Below are positions 41,136 to 48,960 of a DNA stretch of 64,000 nt, in pieces. Origin of the DNA: Malassezia japonica (lineage: Eukaryota > Basidiomycota > Malasseziomycetes > Malasseziales > Malasseziaceae); assembly GCF_029542785.1 (NCBI RefSeq), contig NC_083371.1, positions 62,001 through 126,000 on the forward strand, read 5' to 3'. The notes under the pieces were generated by a model. It ran no database searches and was not told the origin of the DNA. It worked only from the letters and a program-made list of their open reading frames with translations. The position numbers were made by a program, and so were the translations under genes. Position 1 is the stretch's first letter. Every line of letters begins with the position of its first letter.

Positions 41136-41173
41136 GAAGCAACACAGAGAGACGCGTCCACGTGACGACTTTC
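41136..41173. promoter_or_regulatory. 38-bp divergent gap APC1 / OTU gene with CACGTG
   Basis: CACGTG at 41159-41164 lies 9 bp before the OTU start codon and 23 bp before that of APC1, within a gap of only 38 bp. Confidence 0.45.
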
Positions 41174-42263
41174 ATGGCACGCCGCGGCACGCCGCGTGCA
41201 AAAGGGCGGCCGCCCGGCGGGACGCGGCGGCAGCGCGGCGCGGCGAGCGATCCCGAGGAAGACGATGCGCGGCTCACCGCGCAGCTGCGCGAGATGGGCC
41301 TGTACGCGGCGGACACGATGGGCGACGGCAACTGTTTATTTCGGTGCGTACTTCCTTCTCACGCAGCGCGCTCTCGGACCAGCTGTACGGCGACCCCAAC
41401 CACCACGCCCGGCTGCGCAAAGAGGTACGCTTAGAGGCTCATCAGACGTGTGACCAGCTCGAGGCACACCCCGACAAGTACGCGGCGTTTGTCGAGACGG
41501 AAAAGCCGTTTGACGCGTACGTCAAGGCGATGCGCGAGTCTGGCACGTACGGCGGCCACCTCGAGCTCGCGGCGTTTGCGCAGCTGCAGCAGAAACCGAT
41601 CCGGATCGTGCAGCCCGGCCTCGTGTACGTCGTCGCGTGCGACGACGAGGGCGCGCGGCGCGCAGCGCGCGTGCACGCCGCGAGCGGCGGCGGCAGGCCG
41701 CGCTCGACGCGTACGATGCATCGCACGCCTCGGCGCCGGCCGGCGCGGCGCTGAGCGAGCGCGAGCTGCGGCGCACGCGCCGCGCGCAGCACCGCGAGCA
41801 GCAAAAGGGCGTCGCGGCGCCTACCGATACCCTGCTCGAGACCGTCGGGCCACTGCACATTGCCTACCACAACTGGGAGCACTATTCGTCACTACGGTCG
41901 CTGTGCGGGCCGCACAAGGGCCTGCCGCGCATCGAGAATCCCCAAAACCAGGAGCAGCACGAGGACGAGGAGCTGGTCATGCGCAGCGCACCGGGACACT
42001 CGCTCGCGACCGTCCGCCGCTTGCTCGCGGACTATGGCGACTGGGAGATGGTCGTCGAGGAGCTCATTGAGCGCGATGCGGCCGAGGGCAGCGCGGCGTC
42101 CTCCCCGAGCTCTGCCGAGACGACATCGAGCGACGGCACCGGCACGCAGCTCGCTAATACCACCCAGTCGCTCCATCTCGGCAAGAACAGGCCGCGGCGC
42201 AGCGCGCGCCACGCCAACAGCGACCACAGCGACACGCCGCCGCTGCGCGAGCTCGCGATTTAA
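41174..42263 (+). CDS. OTU-domain deubiquitinase, OTUD3-like, with an irregular frame
   Basis: Model: 41174-41343, 41367-41424, 41446-41670, 41697-42263 (339 residues). The first two introns (23 and 21 nt) are of the local type. They rebuild the OTU catalytic motif MGDGNCLFRALSDQLYGD (catalytic Cys in NCLF) and LRKETCDQLEAHPDKYAAFV. The catalytic His is in PLHIAYHNWEHYSS, further on and in another frame. To link the frames, I used a 26-nt segment 41671-41696 starting GT and ending AG but lacking the branch motif; a single missing base in the GC-rich run would do the same. A UBA/CUE-like helix (ATVRRLLADYGDWEMVVEELIE) sits near the C-terminus. The likely role is cleavage of ubiquitin chains; the substrate is unknown. 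Confidence 0.75.
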
Positions 42264-42291
42264 TAGCTTACTAAGCAACGCGTCGCGCTCC

Positions 42292-45200
42292 ATGCTACGG
42301 GCAGCGCACTGGCTGCCTGGGGCGGTACGTGCGTTCCGCACGCGCGCCACGGCGCGTGCGGCGCAGCGCGAGTACGATAGAGAGATGCGGCATGTGTATC
42401 AGCCGCCGGACGTGCTCCTGCAGGGTGTGCACCCGGAAAAGAAACGCGCGCGGGGGAAACGGACCAAGCTGCGGACCGTATCCGATGCCGTGGACCGCGC
42501 AGGGAGCGTGTGGGTGGGCGTAGAGAAGGCCGCAGAGGACGAGGTGGACGAGGCGCGTGTGGACGAGCCGTTCCTCGCCGACGAGGCCGGCGCGCCGAGT
42601 GCACCGCCCGACGCGCTCGCCGACGCGTGGGCCGACACGTTTGTCGAGGGTGACGCGGACGTCGACTATGGCGAGCAGAGTGCGGGCGGAGAGGAGCCCG
42701 CAACGCAGCGCACAGGGCACGACGAGGTGGATGCGGCCGCGCCGAGGGAGCGCGCCGTGCCGGTCGCGCCAAACGATACCCAGCCGTACGCCAAAAGCGC
42801 AGACGCACGCGAGGCGCGCGAGGCACAGCGGCGTGTGCACGCAAGCGACACTTCCGACGCACCCACACACAGCACGGCCGCACTCGATACACACGCGCAC
42901 ATCGACGCCTTGGCGTCGCTCGACGCGCCGCTCGACGATGTCCCTTTTTCTGTGCACGACGTCGCGGATATCCCTGCCGCGCCGGGCGCCGACTGGGACG
43001 CGCACGCCGCCGAGCCGCCTGCCGCGCTGCTCGACGCGCTCGCCGACACGAGCGAGCCGGACTGGGCCGATACCATCCCGGACGAGGTGCTTGCGCTGTT
43101 CCTCGCCGAGGCGCGCGGCGACCTCGGCGCGCCGAGTGCGGCGCTCGAAGCATCGGTCGCCGCGCGGCACACGCCCCCGGCCGCCTTGGTCGCTGCGCCG
43201 CGCACTGCGCCGCTGCGTGGTGTGCACGACGTGTACGACTGGCGCACGATTGCCACCTCGCAGCAAACCACCCCCTCGTTCTTTCCCCGCTGGGACGCGC
43301 GGCAGTGGGTGTGGGTGCGCAAGTGGCCGACGCTGTCGCTGCTGCTACGCTCTGCGCATGCAGCTGTCCATGCGGTGCTTGGCGCGCTGCGCACGCCGAG
43401 CTTTCACGCGGCCATGGCCATTGCAGCGCGGCGCTACCAAAACCACTGGCGCGCGGTTCTTGCGCTGGAGCGCGAGCACGCCGAGGCCGAGCTCGCCGAG
43501 GTGCGCAAGCGCCCGGTCCAGGAGCTTGTTGCACTCGGTATTGCGCTCGATGGTATGCAGGCCTACTGGCAGACAGAGCGGCACTATGGGCGCCGCGTCG
43601 GCGTGTTCAAGCTGCCAGGCTCAAAGCGCCTGCCGCGGCACAAGCTCATGCCGGGGTCGGTCGTGACGATGCACCCGGTCGACGCGCAGCCGGGCTGGTA
43701 CAAGCCCAAGGCGGACCAGCAGAGCCAGGCGCTCTCGATGCTCGACCGGCTTGTCGCGCCGCTGCCGACCAAGACGGACCCCCATGCGATTCCCGTGATT
43801 AGCGGCGAGCTGGTCGACGGGAACGCGACGCGCGTGCGCATCCGCTTCAGCGAGGCGTACGAGCACGTCGACCTCGCCGCGTACGACTGGCGCCTGGACC
43901 GCGGCGAGAACGACGTGGTGAACGAACGCACGGAAAAGGCGCTCGATGCGCTCATGTACGACCCCGACGACGTGGCGCGCGCAAGCACGTCGCGGCGGAT
44001 GTATGCGCTGTCCGGCACGCCGCTGCGTGATGTGCTGCTGCCGCTCCCGCCGCCGCTGCGGCAGACGCCTGCCGAAGGGCTCTTTTCGCGCGACACGCGC
44101 ATCCGCTCGTGGTACGAGCGGCACAGCCTGCCGCGCCCGCTTGCAATGGATGGCGACCCCGACCTCGGCCTGAATGCGAGCCAGACGCGCGCCGTTGCCA
44201 TGATGCTTAAAGAGCCGCTGAGCCTCGTGCAAGGGCCGCCCGGCACCGGCAAAACGCGCACGCTGGTCAAGGCCGTGTCGCTGCTGAAGCAGCACTTTCA
44301 AGTGCCGCACCCCATCCTCCTGGCGGCGCACACAAACGTCGCGGTGGACAATTTGGCCGCGGGATGCCGCAAGCACGGCCTCAAGATCGTGCGTGCGGGC
44401 TCCTCGGCCGCCGTACATCCGTCGCTGGCCGACGAGACGCTCGAGGCGCACACCGCCAAGCACCCCAAGTACGCCCAGCTCATGGACGAGCAGGCGGAGC
44501 TCAAGCGGCTGCAGCTCGAGCGTGCCGCGCTCGACGCGGAGCTGGCCGAGCGCCGGCGCACGCACGCGGCCACCGGCACGAGCGACCCCCGCATGGGCGT
44601 TTTGCGCACGGCCCTCGGCAACCTCCGCCGCAAGATTGGGCGGGTGGTCGCCAAGAGCCATGTGCTGCGCAGCGAGATCACCGCGAGTGTCTTGCACGAT
44701 GCCGACGTCGTGTGTGCCACAGCGATCAGCGCCGGATCGCGGCAGCTCGACATGATTGACTTTCCGATCGTGTTTGTTGACGAAGGCTCGATGGCGACCG
44801 AGCCCATCGCGCTGATTCCCCTGATGAAGGGGTGTGCACAGCTCGCACTGATCGGCGACCACAAGCAGCTGCCGCCGGTCCTGCGCAGCATGGATGCGAA
44901 GCGCGGCGGCCTGTCGACGTCGCTCTTTGAGCGCCTGATGCACCAAGGCACGCCGGAGGCCGCGACGCCCGACGCGCAGCGCCGCCCCCGCATTCCGTCG
45001 GTGCTGCTGGACGAGCAGTTCCGTATGCATCCCACGCTCGCCGCGTTCCCCAACGCGGCGTTTTACAGCGGCGCGCTGCGCGACGCACCGAGCACCTCGG
45101 CCCGTACGCCGCTCGCGAGTGCGTACGCGGCGACGCGCCCTGACGGCACACCGAGCCCCGTGACGCTTGTCGCGCACGGCCCGGTCGCTGCGAGCACCGC

Positions 45201-45924
45201 GTCGGCGGGCGGCGTGCTGAGCAGCGTGTCGCCGTACAATGTTCCCCAAGCCGACCTTGCGCTGGCGCTATTGTGCGACCTGCTTGTGCGCAATCCCACG
45301 CTGCGTGGCGACGAGATCGGTATCGTGACGCCGTACGAGGCGCAGGTCCGCCTGCTGCAGCGCATGCTCGCGGCCGGTGCGCCCGCGCACGCGGTCCTGC
45401 CTGGCGAAGAGAGCCTGCCGCATCTAAGCGAGCACGCCGTGCATACGCTCGCCGCCGCCGATCCCCAGCGTGCCGCGGAGCTCGCTGCGATTGAGGTGCA
45501 CACGGTCGACGGTTTCGAGGGCCGCGAGAAGCCCGTGATGCTCTTTTCTACGGTCAAGTCGGGCGGCGGCGCGCTGCGCGGCACCGCGGCGCTCCACGCG
45601 GCGCTTGCTTCGCCGAGCTGGGCGAGTGTCGCGCCGCTGGCCGACCTGCCGACGCAGCGCGGCGGCTACGTGGGCTTCCTCGCCGATACGCGCCGCCTGA
45701 ATGTCGCGCTGACGCGTGCGCAGTGCCAGCTCTTTTTGCTCGGCAACCTCGACACGCTGCTCTCGGCGCGGCTCGGAAGCAGCGGCGAGCAGGCGGTGGA
45801 GCACAGCGATGTGCACGCGATCCGCAAGTACGCGCGATGGCTCCTTGCGCAGGACTACGTGCTGGACGTGGACGTGATCCATGAGCGACTGTTGGAGGAA
45901 GCGGTGGATTCCATACAGCTATAG
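42292..45924 (+). CDS. Upf1/Dna2-like superfamily 1 helicase with presequence-like N-terminus
   Basis: Intronless, 1210 residues. The first ~25 residues (MLRAAHWLPGAVRAFRTRAT) are basic, without acids, and look like a mitochondrial presequence. Residues ~60-360 are acidic and Ala/Asp-rich, probably disordered. The C-terminal half is an SF1B helicase: Walker A GPPGTGKT (~648-655), motif II VFVDEGS (~830) with Ser instead of the usual Ala or Cys, motif III GDHKQLPP, LDEQFRMHP, VDGFEGREK and NVALTRAQCQLFLLGN (~1140). This places it with Upf1/Smubp2/Nam7-type helicases, which act on RNA or DNA. No zinc-binding CH domain of Upf1 is present, so it is not the NMD helicase itself. Confidence 0.8.
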   Translation: MLRAAHWLPGAVRAFRTRATARAAQREYDREMRHVYQPPDVLLQGVHPEKKRARGKRTKLRTVSDAVDRAGSVWVGVEKAAEDEVDEARVDEPFLADEAGAPSAPPDALADAWADTFVEGDADVDYGEQSAGGEEPATQRTGHDEVDAAAPRERAVPVAPNDTQPYAKSADAREAREAQRRVHASDTSDAPTHSTAALDTHAHIDALASLDAPLDDVPFSVHDVADIPAAPGADWDAHAAEPPAALLDALADTSEPDWADTIPDEVLALFLAEARGDLGAPSAALEASVAARHTPPAALVAAPRTAPLRGVHDVYDWRTIATSQQTTPSFFPRWDARQWVWVRKWPTLSLLLRSAHAAVHAVLGALRTPSFHAAMAIAARRYQNHWRAVLALEREHAEAELAEVRKRPVQELVALGIALDGMQAYWQTERHYGRRVGVFKLPGSKRLPRHKLMPGSVVTMHPVDAQPGWYKPKADQQSQALSMLDRLVAPLPTKTDPHAIPVISGELVDGNATRVRIRFSEAYEHVDLAAYDWRLDRGENDVVNERTEKALDALMYDPDDVARASTSRRMYALSGTPLRDVLLPLPPPLRQTPAEGLFSRDTRIRSWYERHSLPRPLAMDGDPDLGLNASQTRAVAMMLKEPLSLVQGPPGTGKTRTLVKAVSLLKQHFQVPHPILLAAHTNVAVDNLAAGCRKHGLKIVRAGSSAAVHPSLADETLEAHTAKHPKYAQLMDEQAELKRLQLERAALDAELAERRRTHAATGTSDPRMGVLRTALGNLRRKIGRVVAKSHVLRSEITASVLHDADVVCATAISAGSRQLDMIDFPIVFVDEGSMATEPIALIPLMKGCAQLALIGDHKQLPPVLRSMDAKRGGLSTSLFERLMHQGTPEAATPDAQRRPRIPSVLLDEQFRMHPTLAAFPNAAFYSGALRDAPSTSARTPLASAYAATRPDGTPSPVTLVAHGPVAASTASAGGVLSSVSPYNVPQADLALALLCDLLVRNPTLRGDEIGIVTPYEAQVRLLQRMLAAGAPAHAVLPGEESLPHLSEHAVHTLAAADPQRAAELAAIEVHTVDGFEGREKPVMLFSTVKSGGGALRGTAALHAALASPSWASVAPLADLPTQRGGYVGFLADTRRLNVALTRAQCQLFLLGNLDTLLSARLGSSGEQAVEHSDVHAIRKYARWLLAQDYVLDVDVIHERLLEEAVDSIQL

Positions 45925-45932
45925 GCTACCAT

Positions 45933-46269
45933 TTACTTCTTCTCCTGGTGGAGCTGGGTGAGTATTAGAGGCACATACGTCGTCGACGACCTTCTGCTGC
46001 TTCTCGAGCGACTCGCGGACTGGATTAGTTTCTTGTACATACGCTTCTGGAGCTTCTGCTTCTCCTGCTCAAGCACGTAGTAGTCCTCCGAGGCCTGTGC
46101 GTTAGTCAGAGGCACCTACCTGCTCGCGCTTCTTCCAGCCCTGGCTCTGGGCGGTGGCGCCGGCAGTGCCGTCGGAGCCGACGGGGTTGTCAGAGTACAT
46201 GCGGATCGCACCCGACGCGCGCGTCAGGGCAGAACGGATAGGCAGGTTGGTGGTACGCAGGGCGAGCAT
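45933..46269 (-). CDS. INH1: mitochondrial F1-ATPase inhibitor IF1
   Basis: Four exons on the minus strand: 46120-46269, 46043-46094, 45979-46019 and 45933-45953. The introns are 25, 23 and 25 nt, and the product is 87 residues. After a presequence (MLALRTTNLPIRSALTRASG) comes SDNPVGSDGTAGATAQSQGW, then the inhibitory helix with ASEDYYVLEQEKQKLQKLRE and the coiled tail KQQKVVDDLHQEKK. IF1 binds F1 when matrix pH falls and blocks ATP hydrolysis. The last coding exon is only 21 nt, including the stop. Spliced and unspliced frames differ completely, and only the spliced one is IF1. It is head-to-head with ATP14. Confidence 0.9.
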
Positions 46270-46387
46270 CGTGGTGGGGGGCCCGACCGCGGCTCGGGTG
46301 GCGCGCCATGTGGCATTATCTCACGTGACGAGGGCCCGCTGGCGCCGGGCAAGGCCGGCCGAGGCGTGTTCCGTTACGATCTTGATC
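46270..46387. promoter_or_regulatory. 118-bp bidirectional promoter of IF1 and ATP14
   Basis: The gap between the two start codons carries a perfect TCACGTGA palindrome at 46321-46328, almost exactly central (51 and 59 bp from the starts). One element could therefore set the level of both an ATP synthase subunit and its inhibitor. Confidence 0.6.
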
Positions 46388-46820
46388 ATGCTTGTTACGA
46401 TCGCTCAGCGCTCTATGGCTTCGGTATGTGGTGACGACTAACAGCAGGCGCGTGTCGCCGGTGTGCGTGCTCTGTCGTCTTCGGCTGTTGCCCGCAAGAG
46501 TAGGTTTTTATTTCCCGAGTGCTGACGCAGACATCGTCCAGGAGCTCTACCTGAAGGAGCTCCAGAACTTCGAGGCGCCCAAGAAGTCTGCGGACGCGCA
46601 CAAGGGTGCGGTCCGTGAGTTCCAGCAGCCCGCTGCTCCCAAGCAGCCTGCCTCGGCGACTGCCTCGGAGATCACCTCGCAGCTCGACGCCTTCCAGGGC
46701 TACGAGCCGGACGCGGTCCCGGAGGCTGCGCGTGGCGAGGAGGAGGTCGCCGAGACCCAGGACGTGAACGCGTACCTTGCTGAGCTGCAGGCGGACCCCA
46801 AGCTCGAGGCCCACCACTAA
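46388..46820 (+). CDS. ATP14: mitochondrial ATP synthase subunit h
   Basis: Three exons, 46388-46423, 46448-46499 and 46531-46820, with introns of 24 and 31 nt, give 125 residues. The first two exons encode a presequence (MLVTIAQRSMAS, then ARVAGVRALSSSAVARK). The mature part begins IVQELYLKELQNFEAPKKSA, followed by DAHKGAVREF and a Pro/Ala linker, ending in a very acidic tail. This pattern is that of fungal Atp14 (subunit h, F6 equivalent), part of the peripheral stalk of F1Fo ATP synthase. The 31-nt intron is the longest found in the window. The stop is 11 bp from the SFT2 stop. Confidence 0.85.
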
Positions 46821-46831
46821 TCCTGCATAGG

Positions 46832-47479
46832 CTATAGAGGGAGTAGACTCGATCCACCCCGCGCGAGCATTGAGCCAGCGTACCGCAGCGTCGTGACACC
46901 GCCCGGAAAGTAGGCTGCGAGATAAAAGAGCAGCGCGACGAGCTGGATCAGCGCAAAGAGAAAGGTGACCAGGCGCCAGCGCGGCCCGAGCGCAAAGTAG
47001 AGCGTGCCGATCATCGACGAGACGTAGGCCACCGAAAACGGCAGGCGCCCCTGTGACATGAGGTGCCGCAGCTGCGCCATGGGCCCCGAGAGCACGGCAA
47101 AGCTGCGTGAGTGAGACGCGCGACGTACCCTACCATGAACAGCACATTACCCAGGGTAAATGCGAGCGCAAATTTGTGTGGCCGCAGCGCGAGGATCGGC
47201 GGCGCAAGGAAGAAGAAGGAGAACAGGAAGCAGATCCCGCTCCCTGCCAGGCATGCAAGGAAGCCGAGGAACCTGGGTCAGTCGCGCCACGCACCGCTCC
47301 CAGTGGCTGAGCGAGAGGTAGGCCTCCTCCTCGTTCGAGCGCTCCGAGGACCGCAGAGGCACATAGCCCGACAGTCCGCTATTCAAGTACGACAAGAGCC
47401 CATTCGACTCTGCGGGCGGCGCCGGCGGCGCGGTGTCGCGCCCCCACGTCCAGCCCGGCAGGCCGCTGGCGTAGTTCAT
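46832..47479 (-). CDS. SFT2: Sft2-type Golgi membrane protein
   Basis: Three exons on the minus strand (47295-47479, 47130-47272, 46832-47103; introns 22 and 26 nt) give 199 residues. The N-terminus is cytosolic and Ser/Pro-rich. Four closely spaced membrane helices follow: FLGFLACLAGSGICFLFSFF, FALAFTLGNVLFMVGFAVLS, FSVAYVSSMIGTLYFALG, then LVTFLFALIQLVALLFYLAA. The family motif HWERFLGF spans the first junction, and GFAVLSGPMAQL the second. Sft2/Got1 proteins assist fusion of endosome-derived vesicles with the late Golgi. The start at 47479 is the first ATG; the in-frame extension upstream has none. Confidence 0.88.
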
Positions 47480-47528
47480 GGCACGAGACAAGATCGGGCG
47501 ATCGGGATGTACAGCATCGTCCTACGGG

Positions 47529-48917
47529 CTAATGGGTGTCGACCTCGAGCTGCGTACCGCGGCGGACCGAGCCCCAGCCGACCAAGCGCCAGTGCTTGTC
47601 GATTCGCCGGCTGAGCGCAATCTTTTCGCCGACCTCGGTACAGGCCGGGGAGGTAAGGAAAATCTTGGCCAGGTCGGCCTTGACGCTCATCACACGGCCG
47701 CCGGTCGAGGTGGAGCCGATGTTGACCATCAGCACCTCGTTCTTGGCGAGCTTTTGGACCTTGGTCTGCTTTTTGTCGTCCGACTTGACACCGAGGAGGC
47801 GGCGCAAGAGGAAGTAGTTGATTTCGAGCTCCGTGTAGATCGCAGGGAGCTTGCCGACCTCGCCGAGCACCTGGCCCACGAGACGGTCGGCACGGCAGAG
47901 CGTCGGGTCGATCTTGGTACCGACACCGATGAGGCCACCGGGCACGGCAAACTCGAGCTTGTTCTGCTCGGCAAGGAGCGAGACGATGCGCGAGTAGATC
48001 GGGCGGCAGTGGATCTTGCCCTCGCCGTCCTTGGTCACAATACCCGGGCGCACCTCGATCTCCTGGCCGAGGCGCAGGACACCCGAGAGAATCGAGCCAC
48101 CGGCGACACCGCCCTTGAGCTCGTCAATCTCCGCACCCGGCTTGTTCACGTCGAAAGAGCGGATGACAATCAGGCGGGGCGTCGCGGTAAAGTCGCGCAC
48201 CGGCACCGGCACCTTTTTGACAATGTTCTCGTTCACCGCGTCAATGTTGTACCTGAGCTGCGCCGAGATGGGCACGATCGGCGCGCCGTCGGCGACGGTA
48301 CCCTTGACGAACGACACAATGCTCTGCCAGTGCTCCTCGGCGGCCTGCTCGCGGATCAGGTCGACCTTGTTCTGGAGGATGATGATGTGCTGCAGCTTCA
48401 TGATCTCGACCGCAGCCAAGTGCTCACTCGTCTGGGGCTGCGGGCACGGCTCGTTGCCGGCAATGAGCAGGAGCGCGGCATCCATGACCGCCGCACCGTT
48501 AAGCATGGTCGCCATGAGAATGTCGTGACCAGGGCAGTCGACGAACGAGACGTGGCGCACTAGGTCCATCTTGTGGCCGCAGCCGGGGTTGGGGCAGGGG
48601 GGGTGGTCCTCCTTCGACGAGGGGTAGCTCTGGTAGCACTGCGGCCGCAAGCACTTGGGGTTCTCACACTTGAAGATCTTGGCATTCGCGTAACCAAGCT
48701 TGATGGTAATGTTGCGCACCAGCTCGTTCTTGAAACGAACCGTCTGCACACCCGAGATGGCCTTGACCACGGTCGACTTGCCGTGCGCTACGTGACCAAT
48801 CGTACCGATGTTGATCGTCGCCTGGTTCCGAATGACCTCGGGACTCAGCGGTGTGAGCTTCGTGACATCAAGGTTGATCGCCTGCACGCCCTCGGCGAGC
48901 TCCGCGACGTCGGTCAT
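47529..48917 (-). CDS. GCD11: translation initiation factor eIF2 subunit gamma
   Basis: Intronless, 462 residues. G1 is GHVAHGKST (41-49). Four cysteines of the zinc knuckle follow ([11 protein letters not shown] ... CPNPGC, ~84-117). G3 is DCPGH and G4 is LQNKVDL. Downstream are PVPVRDF and two beta-barrel domains ending in [11 protein letters not shown]. eIF2-gamma is the GTPase core that carries Met-tRNAi to the 40S subunit. Codon use is strongly biased, consistent with high expression, and there are no introns. Its start is 43 bp from the PPR gene start. Confidence 0.96.
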   Translation of the reverse strand: MTDVAELAEGVQAINLDVTKLTPLSPEVIRNQATINIGTIGHVAHGKSTVVKAISGVQTVRFKNELVRNITIKLGYANAKIFKCENPKCLRPQCYQSYPSSKEDHPPCPNPGCGHKMDLVRHVSFVDCPGHDILMATMLNGAAVMDAALLLIAGNEPCPQPQTSEHLAAVEIMKLQHIIILQNKVDLIREQAAEEHWQSIVSFVKGTVADGAPIVPISAQLRYNIDAVNENIVKKVPVPVRDFTATPRLIVIRSFDVNKPGAEIDELKGGVAGGSILSGVLRLGQEIEVRPGIVTKDGEGKIHCRPIYSRIVSLLAEQNKLEFAVPGGLIGVGTKIDPTLCRADRLVGQVLGEVGKLPAIYTELEINYFLLRRLLGVKSDDKKQTKVQKLAKNEVLMVNIGSTSTGGRVMSVKADLAKIFLTSPACTEVGEKIALSRRIDKHWRLVGWGSVRRGTQLEVDTH

Positions 48918-48960
48918 GGTTGAGGAAAACGTTTTCGTTCACGTGACCACTCCTTCTCGT
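48918..48960. promoter_or_regulatory. 43-bp divergent promoter eIF2-gamma / PPR gene with TCACGTGA
   Basis: TCACGTGA at 48939-48946 occupies the middle of this 43-bp gap, 21 bp from the eIF2-gamma start codon and 14 bp from the PPR start codon. Confidence 0.55.

Noticed and set aside
41425..41445. In-frame retention of the 21-nt segment in the OTU gene
   Set aside because: Readthrough would keep the frame and add seven residues, but the segment has the local donor and CTCATCAG end, and its removal gives the expected alignment before LEAHPD.
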